Origin: Stratiolaelaps scimitus
Taxonomy: Eukaryota > Arthropoda > Arachnida > Mesostigmata > Laelapidae
NCBI GenBank assembly: GCA_019614645.1
Contig: JABWDB010000006.1
Span: forward strand, 1,364,001 to 1,428,000
Direction: 5' to 3'
DNA: 64,000 bases
The notes beneath the pieces were generated by a model. It saw nothing but the letters and a program-made list of their open reading frames with translations, did no database searches and was not told where the DNA came from. A program made the position numbers and the translations under genes. This document shows positions 10,723 to 21,852 of this stretch, in pieces (the stretch's first letter is position 1; each line of letters starts with the position of its first letter).

Positions 10723-11347
10723 TAGACTGGAAAGAAAGTCATTGCACAATTTCGTCAGAAGAATATTTTTTTCAAAATTAACGGGCGAACCAATTTTATT
10801 AATACAAAAGGCTATCTCCATTGCCAGCTTTGACCTTCCTCCATCTTTCTACCGAACGTCCAATGCCCTAGGCCCACAATTCTGGCCGGCGTGTCTCAAA
10901 GAAGGCCCTCATATGGCGTTTGACTACCTCTTCTGTTTTGAACTTCATACTACCCATAGAGTTATGTTGAGTTCTGAACAGGTGACAGTCAGAGGGTACT
11001 ATGTCTGCAAAGTACCGAGGACACTCCACAGAAGTTCCCAACCAAGGCTGGAGATACTTTGCAAACTGGGCAACCAAACGTGAGGTCGGGCGTTGCCTTG
11101 GTGGCAGGTAGTGTCTTTTCTATTCACGAGTGTGAAGCTCTTCTGTCGAAACTCGCGCTGGTTGTTGACAGTAGTCTTCCGTGTTAATCGTTTGGCCACG
11201 ACGCAGATACCAATAGTGAACGATTCCGCCTGCCTCGAACGTTTTGAACCAATTGTAACGCTGGCATTTCCTGATGCAATCCTCCCCGAAAACACCGTGA
11301 AGATTCGGTAAAGTTTCTCCAATTTTAGCGCTTTCTTTCTAACCTAA
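10723..11347 (-). mobile_element. truncated mariner-like DNA transposon
   Basis: Terminal sequences are short and imperfectly inverted. TAGACTGGAAAGAAAG at 10723-10738 matches the complement of CTTTCTTTCTAACCTAA at 11331-11347. Both ends abut TA-rich DNA, as expected of TA-targeting mariners. The element is about 0.63 kb, roughly half of an intact copy, and encodes only the C-terminal half of a transposase on the minus strand. The exact ends are inferred from the imperfect repeats. Confidence 0.7.
10805..11255 (-). pseudogene. mariner transposase, C-terminal half, frameshifted
   Basis: Read across at least two minus frames, the fragments follow the mariner order. TINTEDYCQQ comes first, corresponding to the usual YCQQL segment. 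Then comes HQGNARPHV, where the family has DNARPH; the catalytic Asp is replaced by Gly here. Next are PRYFADIVPSDCHLFRTQ, matching PYSPDLAPSDYHLFR with its third catalytic Asp, and FFETRRPELW near the C-terminus. The N-terminal DNA-binding domain and first catalytic Asp are absent. The Asp-to-Gly change, frameshifts and deletion make it inactive. Confidence 0.85.
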
Positions 11348-13020
11348 TTATATATATACTACCCATATATATATATATATATATTATGAATGTCGACATA
11401 GGTCATGATCAAACTAATGTTAAATGGCCATCGCAGTGCAGGGTGTCCCTGTCATGATAGGTTACTGCAGGTTAGACTGTAAAGAAGGTAATAGATGTTA
11501 GGTTCGCGACTACGACTGAATTCAAAGAGACAGCTCTTGTAACTTGTGATATGAGGTGTTGTAAGAGGTTGTTATTCGCATTGCCCGCTAACGTTATAGA
11601 CTCTCAATGGCCGCGTCGGGTCACTGTGATGTGGTCCACCACTGTCAAGTACGTCGCCATCGGTCGGCAACCAATTTTTGGCTGAGTGGGTGGACGGATC
11701 GTAAAGTGGGACATGTCGCAACGGTCCTAGGACATCCACGGGTCCGATTAGCTGGCACTGTCAAATGCGGGACCATAACTCTTGGATACGCGTACACATG
11801 GGTACAATTGTACATGGCCTTCACTACTGTGTATACAAAGACTGCTTTTGGCTGTTTTTGTACTCGGCACCGCACCAAACTAGTCGGGCCTATCGGATGA
11901 CCCCAATCTCCCAATCAGATGTTCGCTGACTAAGGGGGAAGCAAAATACAAGATGAAAATGCTGGGACAAATGTTCGGGCTCGGGCAAACCTCGATTCAT
12001 AATGTTTGATATAGCAAATACATTGTTCGGGGCAGCCAAACAGCATCCGGATAGATATTATATAATCTATGGACGTTCAAGTTCCGGGGCCATTGGGCGA
12101 ACATACTGATACAAGTGTATTTGATTAAGGCAGATTTGTCCGTTATGGCTCGTCCGTTATTTGTCCTTCATGGCGAGTCCTTCATTTGTCCTATATGACA
12201 CGTACTTCGTGTCTTTCAGTGGCTCTTTGTCACGGTACGAATTGGGTTCAACGGTATCACACACAAGGATTTCATTGATCCTCTGCGGTTTCTAAAACTA
12301 TATCGACAGCTTATGAAGCGTGCGAGTTTGCCAAGCAGCATACGTCAGTATTGCAATCTTCATCTACGAGTTAGGATGTAGAATGGTTTCCTTCAAAGGT
12401 TGTATAGATCAACAAAGAAACACACTGTGTAGAACTTTTGCAGGGTCAAACACTCTAGTCGTATCCGGTCAAAGGGCTTTTGAGCGTGTCCCACCCACAA
12501 TGTGACTCGGAAGCATTTCACGTCCAAACTTGTGTTCGTCCCACAATCCGTTGCTGCTCCTGCTCCACGCTTGTAGGGTAACTCCTATCTGAACGAAACG
12601 TATGGCGCCAGAGCCAAACAGCCATCGCGTACGCGTCATCGATGCTGTCTTGTTGTTCCACTAGCTGACAAGGTGGTGGTGGTGTTGGGACGAGGGGGCG
12701 GCGGCAGCAGCAGCAGCTCCACCACTGCCGCCACGTAGAAAGGCAACGCGACCTCGGTAGGACGTTGGACCTGCCTCCCAACAAGCAGACACAAAAGCAC
12801 TTTGCCAAGCTTAGACCCAAGCCGATGCTAACACAGCGCCCAGGCTCATTCAGCCCGACGAACATGAGTTAAACACAAGGCGTGTTGCAAAGGCAACACG
12901 CTCGGCAGAACTCGGCCAGCCAAGGGGACGGACTTCGAACAGCAAAAGTGTATCCTGCCGACCGCGTTGCTTGACTCAGAACGTTAAGGGGATTTCGAAA
13001 CTTTAGCCTTGTACAGTCAA
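11348..13020. other. no gene recognised
   Basis: It holds a short TA tract at 11365-11385 and then mixed-composition DNA. Opposed open frames at 11607-11914 are mirror images of each other and show no motif. The minus frame at 12518-12865 is low-complexity in part. Confidence 0.5.
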
Positions 13021-13027
13021 GAGTGCC

Positions 13028-13063
13028 GTGGCCGCCGCCGCCGCCGCCACCACTACCACCACT
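13028..13063. repeat. (GCC)n/(ACC)n trinucleotide tract
   Basis: Seven or so GCC units grade into ACC units. The tract translates as poly-Pro and explains the proline run in the overlapping plus frame at 13023-13307. Confidence 0.9.
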
Positions 13064-14237
13064 GCAGTCTATTAGGGCCTACGCCACTGGAGTCCTTCAA
13101 GTAAAGATAAACAAGACAGACAGACAGCAAGAAGGACACCTCAGAATATTTGTTCCGAGAGGCACGTCCCACGCTGGTTGTTGTGAACTCTTCTCTTTTT
13201 TTTTTGTTTTCTCTCCATTCCTCTCTCTCTCTCTCTCCCTCTCTCTTTCTCGAGAGCTTCGTTCTTCCTTCCGAATCTCCCCCATTGTTTTAACTCAAGT
13301 TACCTAAACACTTAATCCAGTTGTTGTGTTTCTCGAAATCGACAATGGCAAATATATCGATATATATACGATATTCTATGAGTTATTTTATTATAAATGT
13401 CATTCGCTTGACGTGCGACACCGAACAGTGCAGTAAGCATACAACAGAGAGAGAGAGACCTTCCGTGTTGCGTTTTTTCACGAGTTTTTGTTCTCCATCG
13501 ATAGGATCTATTTGAACTGAGTAGACTTGGCATTGTAGAGCAAATAAAATTAGAGAAAAAAAGCCATAAATAAATTCTCTCAGGGGAGGTTCGTATTTTG
13601 AAAATCCCGACGCTCTCCTTGATAGGATTTCCACTAAGTGATTGAAATAAACCACGAGAAATATGTTTTATTAGTCCAGAGTCCTTCTAAGAGTACAGGG
13701 TAGAGTTGCTCCCTGTTCATCTACTGTATTGCTGAAGAGAGAAAAAAACACTCTGGCGAAATTGGGATGTATGTAGATTCGACCAAAATGCCGCAGATCG
13801 AATGCGCAGCCAGGCGGTAATTGGAAAACTCCACCGAGAGTAGGCCACGACGACGACGGTGAGCCGAAGCTCTATTCGAGCTAGCTATTCGCAAGCGACT
13901 GTGCTACTGTCATCCAAAACGGCTGGCAGATGGGTGGAGCCGGATCAGAATAACCACCTAATACTCGCACATACAAACTCCTCCTCGTACCTGTAAAAGC
14001 ATAGGTAGGCAAAAATGAGTAGAAAGCTGTACATGTTCTAACCCACACCGAACCCATCTAGCAGGGATTTAAGCGTAATCACTTCGCGATAGTGCGGCAC
14101 CATACGATCTTGAGGAAAACATTATTGAAGAGGTTAGTGCCGATAACTGAGTGCTCTATGAAGGCGGTAAAACCTCTAATCCAGTCAACGAAAAAAAGGT
14201 CTAATAAATTACAGGAGGAAAATGATGGAGGCTTTGA

Positions 14238-14271
<34 letters not shown>

Positions 14272-16440
14272 GACGTGGTACATCGCCGGCATGATGAATG
14301 CTTGGGCGATATACTGTTGTCCTCAAAAAAGCACGTTCGAGCTCAATGAATAGACATATTCCATTGAATAATACGTGTACTTGTATTGTATTGAGCTAGA
14401 TAGCGAGCGGCGGTTCGATTTCTCACAACAAGAGCAATAGGAATGACACGTTACTTGGTAAATATTCCATTTGCGTCGACAAATCTTTGAAGTCTTAATT
14501 AAATGTGGTTGCAAATTGCTATGTCGACTCGCACGAAGTCTTGTCACTCATCTACGATAGACTTGTTGTCTACCTGAAATGTTTGAACACTAACACACAA
14601 TTTTCGGTAAATACAATTAATTAAAAATACCACTCGAGCCTAAAGACGAACATTTCTAAGCGACATACGATAATGACCCACATGGAATACTTGCCCAACA
14701 ATAGGAATCACAAATATTAGTTGCGAATATATATCGGACGACAAATCGGCCAAGGTCCAAACCCAAGTCAACATTTGGGAAGATCTATGGAAGAGCTTGG
14801 CTGCAAGTCAGCTATACTGACAAACCGACAAAAGCACATCTTGATAGACAGCTTGGCTTCTCATAGAGTATCTCTCCCCAACTTACACTGAATGTCGGAA
14901 GGAGAAAGTGCGAGAAACACGAAACGAGTTTCGAACAAAAGCCAAAAGACCGTCCAGTTATTGCCTTTACATGGGATCCGGCTTGTGGATCATCCTTCTC
15001 GTGGAACTACCACAACAACTGCCACTAGCAGCAGTACAATTGTTAGATAAATCATTAATTAATAGAATCGAACTAGGCGTGAGGTCACCTCACGGGTCGC
15101 GTGGGGTTTCAATTTAGCATCAGGGTAGGCCTGCACGTTCGCTATGATCGAGCTCAGTATTCCGTTAAGATTCACGAGTGGCGGCCGCGAATCGTTGTCG
15201 CAATCAATTTCAACGAAGCGATGCCAAGCTCGAGCCCGCGAGCGTCCGCCGCGTGACTACCACGATAACAGCATGAGATCATCAACGATAGAATTATGGG
15301 CAAAATCACTTTAAGCCGCGAGTGTTACGCTCGGCGTATACGACGCGTGCATAATATATTATAATAATGGTAATATGTAAATAACTGTCGGGGCTTCGAA
15401 ACGAGTCGAATTTGATGGCGCGAGCTCGCGCGAAAAGGAGTTACTATGATGTTGAACACACACGACACGTACATCGAGGGGCTACTTTACGATTCGTCGG
15501 CAACTGATTAGTTGTTTCAGATGTTGACAAGGCAGACAGGTCAGGCTGAACTATGGAATCTTCGTAGGTTATGAGATCCCTGTGGAACGATCAGGTACTG
15601 CGGGGTAGACCCCGATATCATTTCAGATGAAAACATTCGCTTTAAATTTGCTCAACGTATCTTTTTGAGCTTAGGAGCGCCTGGAAACTTGACCCGACAT
15701 TGGAAATCCCTTGAACGATCTTCGTTCACAATGCAACCCGATTCCGGACGGCTAAGATTCTGGCTGCGAAACACCAGAGGTCGCTGGGTCGAGTGATGTG
15801 ATATATCGAGCACTTAAGCGTTGTTTAAAGCCGCATTTCCGTTGATAATCCAAAACTTTGTATCGTGTTCCTTAATTCTCCGCATCTAGTTTTCATTTGT
15901 CCTTTGAATACGTTTGTAGACACAAATATAGAAGTATGGTTATACAGCTGCATAGAATTATTAGTTACAAGGCTGTTAAACACAGTATAATTTTGAATCC
16001 TCTTGAGTTGTAGTCACTTTTTCCCATGCCTCCCTTTAGCTTAGTCACTGAGTGAAGGTGATACTGGGTATATCAACATGAACCAACGACTTGGTGTCAC
16101 TCTGCCTAGTGAACCCTTTATAACATATGTGAATACAAACAGACGGAAAGAGTCACCGTTCTGTTGTCCAGGATTGGTCACGACTAATCAACATCATATA
16201 AATTATTCATTTCAGGATCCGATTATAATCTAAAATGTTATATATATATATATATATATTTGTATGCGTTATCCACTCAATTCGTGTATAGTGGTTATCG
16301 AATATTTAGTACTCGAGGAAAACACATCTCATATTTCCGCATAGACTAGAAAACGAAACTCAATGTTGTGTACGCACAAAAGAACAACCACGCCGACTCT
16401 GTCTGCGCTGGTGAACTGTGACGTCGTCTGCCGGCTGCCA
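13064..16440. other. no gene recognised; microsatellites
   Basis: Contains a CT tract at 13221-13250, an AT tract at 14246-14271 and a TA tract at 16239-16259. Between them the DNA is AT-leaning with no frame longer than about 90 codons and no transposon motif seen. Confidence 0.5.
14246..14271. repeat. (AT)n microsatellite
   Basis: Follows a short CACACA run at about 14239. Alternating A and T for 26 bases. Confidence 0.9.
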
Positions 16441-18200
16441 TCGGCACAGGTACTCCACATAGATGAACAGACGGATGGATCCTCGCTGGCCACACAGCAC
16501 AATACCAACCGGCGCTAAAGCCCCCGTGAAGTTCGATGTAAACAATCTCCCTGATGGAATAATGCCGCCACCTTCTGCGAGGAGGCGTCCCGGCTGGGTG
16601 ACGTGCGGCGTAAACTCTCGACTTTTGTTCTCTGGGGCGACTTTCAGCCGGGATCTTCCCTGCTTCGTTCGGTTGCCGTCGGAAAGATACGAAACGATGG
16701 GTCCTGCAGGCCGGTTACTTGCAAGTTGCTCGATGTCGGTGTGGAGTCCTTTCCCAGCGCTCTTGTTTCAGCTCGCCTGGTGGGCTGGTGCGCGATGTTG
16801 CCGCTGCAGGCGTTGTCATTTTTCCTGTCGCTGTCGCTATCGCAATCATCGTTGTCGTGGTAGGCAGCAGCCCGGCAGGATAATAACCGTCGCAACGGGT
16901 TAGTCTCGGTCGGCGGATCGGCAGCGCGGAACGAAACAAGAAACAACCGAACGAACGGTCGGACAGCACCAGCGGCTACTGGGGATCGGGAAGCTGATGC
17001 AGTGGCAGTGCGTGTAGGGGTCTGGCTTATTTCCAAGAACGCCACCGTTGGGGTGACTGTCTGAACAGCCGAACAACGCGAAACAGCAGCTAGCGAAGCG
17101 GACAGAGTCTGGACGTGGGGGGGGGGGGGGTGTCAGTCGGGTGGTGTGTGAGAGTATGCGTGCGCATACACGTGGGTGAGTGTACCGGATGGGTGTACTG
17201 GGAACCTCGTCGTCTTCAACGCCGCTACGAGTCCGCTATCCCTATCCGGGCCCCATTCAGATCCGAGGGGCCCGATGGGATTCGTGGCCACGCCGTCGAA
17301 GCTGGAATAGAATAGGACGTTGACGGGGGGAACGAGCCACTGGGCGACGTAGCCGCCGCAGGTCCGCACCGGACGTCTCGACTGATATTCATACCCAGAC
17401 CAAGCATCGCCGAAGCTGCCGCCAAACACTCGCGGAGCGTGGCAGAGAGGAGGGACCAAAGAGAGAATGGCGCCTTCGAGATGTCACCGGTGGTGGCCCG
17501 GAGCAGGCCACATCATCCGTGGCTGCCCTCTGAAGATCGGCCTGGGACCGGGAGCCGTGGACTAAGGGAATGAGGCCCGTCCTATGGGAACCAGCTGTGC
17601 GATGCGCCCATTCCATATCTATGTGTTTTTGTCGAAATCGAGTAGTCGGGCCTTGGCTGGGCCTGGGCGGATGTTGGAACGTGCTCTGTGACACTGCCAA
17701 TTGCAAGGCGAACCCGGCGTAGAGACAGGCCCACTACGGTAGGGGACAGAGACGGCAAACGATTCGGCGGTCTGCACAGCATGGACAACTGGATTGCTTT
17801 TCGATACAAGGTAGTTTGAAGTAGTGAGGCACGTTTTTTTTTTGAAAGAAATACGCGTGCCTGCTCAGCTGGAAAGAGGAAGTATAATAGATTTACATTG
17901 GCACGCTGATACGCGTTGCTCGAAAACGGCGACAACCGAAAAAAGCGCCGAAAAGTTTCAATATGAAAGTTCATGGTTAACACTTCTCGATCTCTGTCGG
18001 TGATAGGGGCAAATAATAGACATGGCGTCGAATCGACTTCAAAAATGGAAGCAACGTCCGTTGAAACTGGATAATTCTATCATAATTACGTAACCGTTAG
18101 CTAGTTCGTAAGACAATCGAAAGCGGGTGTATGTTATTATCGAGTACATCTATCTCGTATATTTAATATCAAGATTATCTCTTCCCCATGATTTTCGCAG
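16441..18200. other. GC-rich island without a recognised gene
   Basis: Overlapping open frames on both strands (16463-16903, 16644-17045, 17133-17459, 17389-17983) reflect high GC, where stops are rare, rather than identifiable proteins. One plus frame near 16603-16863 crosses a fair acceptor (GGCGACTTTCAG, 16651). A run of 14 G at 17117-17130 lies in the middle. The composition would suit a 5' untranslated or promoter region, but no promoter motif was identified. Confidence 0.4.
17117..17130. repeat. poly-G tract (14 G)
   Basis: Homopolymer of 14 G, prone to slippage and assembly error, and capable of quadruplex-type pairing. Confidence 0.9.
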
Positions 18201-18499
18201 GGAGAACGATTAATTCTTCATCGGCTTAGAGGTGATCGAGGGAGTTTGTTGTTGATTGACTCCGCTGCTGTTGTCGCTATGACGTCGCAGCTATTGGACG
18301 GTCGCTTGTGGCAGCCCTCGTCGCGTGTGATTTTAGATACCGAGAGCTCAGGGAGCTCATCTGCATTCATCTCGCACTTCGCTGTTGTTCAGCCCGGAGG
18401 GCACTCGTTTGAGTCCCAGCGAAGCAAGATTATTTATATAAAGCGCGCATTTCATAATCACATCCGGTTGTACGCCGTTTCCTGCTTCGCCGCTGGAAA
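18201..18499 (+). CDS. candidate exon, 99 codons, unknown product
   Basis: A good acceptor (CATGATTTTCGCAG) ends at 18200 and the frame is open from the first base for 99 codons. It stops inside a donor-like GGAAA|GTGAAG (GT at 18500). The peptide is mixed in composition without low complexity: basic at first (RLILHRLRGDRG), then Ser-rich (DTESSGSSSAF), then a hydrophobic/basic stretch (SKIIYIKRAFHNHIRLY). No domain was recognised. It can be joined in phase to 18625-18697, giving a protein end. A weak tRNA-like box B (GTTTGAGTCCC, 18408-18418) inside could mean SINE-derived DNA instead. Confidence 0.35.
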
Positions 18500-18624
18500 G
18501 TGAAGCCGCCGATATTTATTTCCAGGTGGGCACGAGTTTACGGGCTCTTGAACCAAATGTTTCACAACCCGCGACCCGCGAGGTGCTCGTGGGTTTAAGG
18601 CGCCCATTGGTTATTCTTTAACAG

Positions 18625-18697
18625 GTGGACACCGATCGATGAACTTACAGAGCAAAGCAATACGGCCACATCAAAAGCTGCATTATTCATCCTATGA
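18625..18697 (+). CDS. candidate terminal exon joined to the 18.2-kb exon
   Basis: The acceptor GGTTATTCTTTAACAG ends at 18624, 125 bp after the preceding candidate donor. Joined in the phase left by that exon, it reads 23 residues beginning KWTPIDELTEQ and ending FIL before TGA at 18695. A different frame of the same exon is open through to a good donor, AAA|GTAAGT, at 18752. It would then be an internal exon (18625-18751) encoding a peptide with HYSSYDVVYVDAGS. Which frame is used cannot be decided here. Confidence 0.3.
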
Positions 18698-18751
18698 CGT
18701 TGTGTATGTCGATGCGGGAAGCTGTCTTGTACAGGAAAGTTCCCAGCAAAA

Positions 18752-19227
18752 GTAAGTAGAAATAGTTGTGCTGACTGCCATCCAGATACAGGGTGCCAAA
18801 TCTTGAACTCAACGACCGGAGTATACGAGTTCACTCGTAGTGACCCCGTACGCTACGATCGTTTTGCGATTTTGTGCAATGCGTTAAAGCTGTCGAACGA
18901 CGCTTCGGGAACCTTTGTTTCAAATATATGTCACATGGCAGATGTGAGGCTTAGCTAACAGCTTTAGCTACCAGAATGTTGTTTCCACGTTAGCGAAATT
19001 CTCCAGTTCGACGGCGCGCAGACGACGATCCGAGCGGGCTGTGTTATCCGTTCTACGATTACACGCTATTCGGGCTCGAGGAAGCATGATGGTATAATCA
19101 AAAATCACCATCATCATATAAATGCTAAGCGTTCAGATTCTCCTGCGAGCAGGATGCGGCGGAATGATAGACGCGCGTTCGGGAACGCATGCTACTACCC
19201 CTGTAGTATTATCACGGTAACGCAAGC
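18752..19227. other. no gene seen
   Basis: Mixed-composition DNA containing no repeat or frame worth reporting. Confidence 0.5.
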
Positions 19228-19720
19228 ATGTCACAGACGTTTCGGCCAGCTTTGGCACGGTCGTACCAATGGGCGTCATGGATACATGAAAACGTCGAAC
19301 GTTATCCATCGTGTTCCGTTTGCGTGATGGATGCAACTGCTATGCTCAGGACTATTATGTCTACCATGCCATTGTATTTTGTTATCTCAGCGTATAGACG
19401 CATCGTGATGGCAGATCGCGTGCGTCCACTCATTGAGTTCGTAATAAACGTCTGCCTAAACTTTAATAGTTTCTACAATGGAATACAGAGCAATTGCCCT
19501 TTCATGCGGGTAGGATGCCTCGTTGCGGCCTACCAAGGACTGCTTGTATCCTGCGCGTTCAGAATGCAGTTTTCCATTTCGCTGAGTGCTTCCCTTCGCG
19601 TTGTCGTCTCCTGGCTTAATTAGGCAACAAACCTCAGCTTTTTCCTAGGATCATATTCCTGGGAAGAGCTCTCTGTCCATTGGGTGCATGAATGGTGGTG
19701 CATACAACGCACCGAAACGG
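19228..19720 (+). CDS. candidate two-exon model, unknown product
   Basis: An ATG at 19228 (A at -3) opens a frame to 19623. A donor-like CGG|GTAGGA at 19509 and an acceptor GCTTTTTCCTAG ending at 19648 would remove a 140-bp intron without changing frame. The second exon, 19649-19720, adds 24 codons (DHIPGKSSLSIGCMNGG...) up to CGG|GTATGT. The peptide has hydrophobic stretches around MPLYFVISAY and IEFVINVCLNF but no recognised family. The minus strand of 19620-19922 also has a 100-codon frame, so strand is uncertain. Confidence 0.2.
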
Positions 19721-21697
19721 GTATGTGATTCACAGACACGTGTCTTAGCCTACTGCAACTGCTCGTACCTAGCAGCTTCCATTTTCGTTCCTGAATTTGG
19801 ATCGGACAAACTCGGCCGAGGGGGATCTTAGATACTCTAAAGTAGCCGTAGCGAGATAGGCAGGTAAATGGCTTGGCCGGAATAGCTAGATATAATAACT
19901 TGGACAGTTGTGTTGAAACCAACCGGCATCATCCCGTGCCAGCAAAACTCCGTGTGTGAATTCGTGCGCTGAACTACCTACCTCCCTACGTACAACAGCA
20001 CAAAGGCGCCCGTCAACCTATGCCTAGCCAGCAACGAGATAGACACCTACCCATCAAAGCATCCGCTCGACGACAATGCGCGTGGGCGCAGCTTCTTCGA
20101 AGTCGGCCGTTCTTCGTTATTGACGTCCGTCCATTCCTCCTCTGTGCCTTCAATTGCAAGAGACATAGCGAGGACGAGAGAGAGTGATGCAGAAATACAT
20201 AGAGACAGTAGCAGTAGTACCAGCAGAAGCAAGGTATAGAGAAATACGACGGAGCTGTAACCCCAAGGCACGTCGGAATTGTCCAGTTGTCCGCTCCGTA
20301 GACCTGCGTCTAGTCGTCTGACTAGCACGCTATGTAGGTTAGCCCCGCAAGATGAGCTCTATTGCTTCCGTGTGTACTCCACCGTTCGTGGCGTCTCGCG
20401 GGCGGCTGGAGGCACGCTCTCTCGTTCGTTCTGCCCTAATGCATTCCCATCAACCACGGCGTCAGCCTAGCTGCCCCTCTGACCCTGTGCATCGCGCCCC
20501 CAAGAGCAGTCCCAGTAGCGAGAGAGAGCAATTGTTGAGGCAGACCTAGTAGCAGGCCGAAGCGGCAACAGTGGACTTATGGCCAAGATGAGGCGTGGGA
20601 TGGCCGGCGCGTATTTCACGGCCAAATTAGATTTCTAGCTTAGCTCGTGTGAATCCCAAATGAAAATGGCGAGATAGCGAGAGCGGACGGGAGAGGGAGA
20701 CAGCTTGGGAGCTAGGTTAACGAATAAATGAGTGAGAGAGAGAGAGACAGAGAGAGACTATAGTGAGGATAGTGCATTCGTCTTCTTTCCGTCTTCGTGT
20801 GCTATTCGTTTGCTGTTCTATTCTCTAGTTTGGATCTGGTTGGCCGCGGGCTGTAGACATCCGATGGCTTTCATCTCGACTGAGTCTGAGGCCGACCTTC
20901 ACATGAATGTCTTGTCGTTGTTGCCGGTACTGTGTTACTGATGCTGCTGCTGCTGCTGCTGCGACGGCCTTTACCGTGGCATGAATGCCACGACACGAAA
21001 GAGGCTATGCGATCCGAGTAGCACACGAGCCGAACGTCGGACCCGATCCGATCCTCGCCGGGCCGAGCTCAACAGACCTGATCAGACCGTCCACTGCTGC
21101 CACAACTAACTACAAGAAACACACCGGGTAGACAGTGACATCAAACGTCAAGCGGAACAGGCACGAACAGCGAACCATGTAATACCGCTGTCGACAAAGT
21201 GAATCAGCATCTCTCAGACGCTCGTAAACTTATTGTTCCGCACCCCCGGTAGCCCGCAGTAGCTTTTGCGTTTGATTTTTCAATGGCGCAGACTTGTCGG
21301 ATTCGGTCTGCCTCTGGGATTCAATTGGCATGGGTGCCCCAGAAGCAAATAAGCCAGCGCATGCATTCTCCTCTAGGCCGACTGGTTGTGTCACAAGTCT
21401 GTTTGTTGTTAAAATATCATTTTTCATTTTTGACGCACGTATGCTCCCTCGAGTGAGCTGTCCCAGACTGCTCAAGATGAAAATTACGGTTTGCACACCT
21501 AGGCGTCCGTATGTATTGGTAATTGGCGGGATGAACTGCTGTGGCTCCTGAACACGTTCGGCCACAGCGGGCAGAAATAAAGCTTAAAAGAGCAGCATAT
21601 GCATAAGATGATTTTATCTTATCTAATATGAGAGTTCATCTATTTGTTCGTTTCACTTGAATCGGTAGAATTAATCTTCTCTCCTCTGATCATGCAG
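19721..21697. other. GC-rich, repeats, no gene recognised
   Basis: Includes a GA tract at 20733-20757 and TGC repeats at 20942-20963. The open frame 20047-20328 on the minus strand has a hydrophobic leucine run made by CAG/TAG-type repeats. Opposed frames at 21230-21565 mirror each other. None shows a motif. Confidence 0.45.
20942..20963. repeat. (TGC)n trinucleotide repeat
   Basis: Seven TGC units. The same class (TGC/CAG, GTT/AAC) recurs at 5868-5915, 31790-31806, 40867-40888, 52683-52742 and 55452-55471. Confidence 0.9.
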
Positions 21698-21852
21698 CTA
21701 TTCTCATTCAGGCGCAAGACGAGGTAATACTCGAAGGCGACCATGCAGCCTGTCGGCGCGTTGGAAATGTGAACACTGCATGCACAGTGCATGAGAATGA
21801 AATCGACGCGCTAGAAAATCACCGAGACAAACTCTATAAACAGTTATCGTAA
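21698..21852 (+). CDS. candidate terminal exon, charged helix-like tail
   Basis: One of the best acceptors in the window (CTTCTCTCCTCTGATCATGCAG) ends at 21697. The frame after two bases is open for 50 codons and ends at TAA (21850). The peptide starts ILIQAQDEVILEGDHAACRR and ends NEIDALENHRDKLYKQLS. It is rich in Glu, Asp, Arg and Lys with heptad-like Leu/Ile spacing, so a helical or coiled-coil C-terminus is plausible. Two cysteines lie in the middle. It needs a preceding exon ending in phase 1, which was not identified. No homologue was recognised. Confidence 0.35.

Noticed and set aside
10590..10781. 63-residue frame with a signal-like start
   Set aside because: Its C-terminal third lies in the mariner terminus, so it is unlikely to be a host gene.
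18346..18420. tRNA-like box A/box B spacing
   Set aside because: Box A is poor and the segment does not align with the SINE copies in this window; kept only as a caveat to the exon call.
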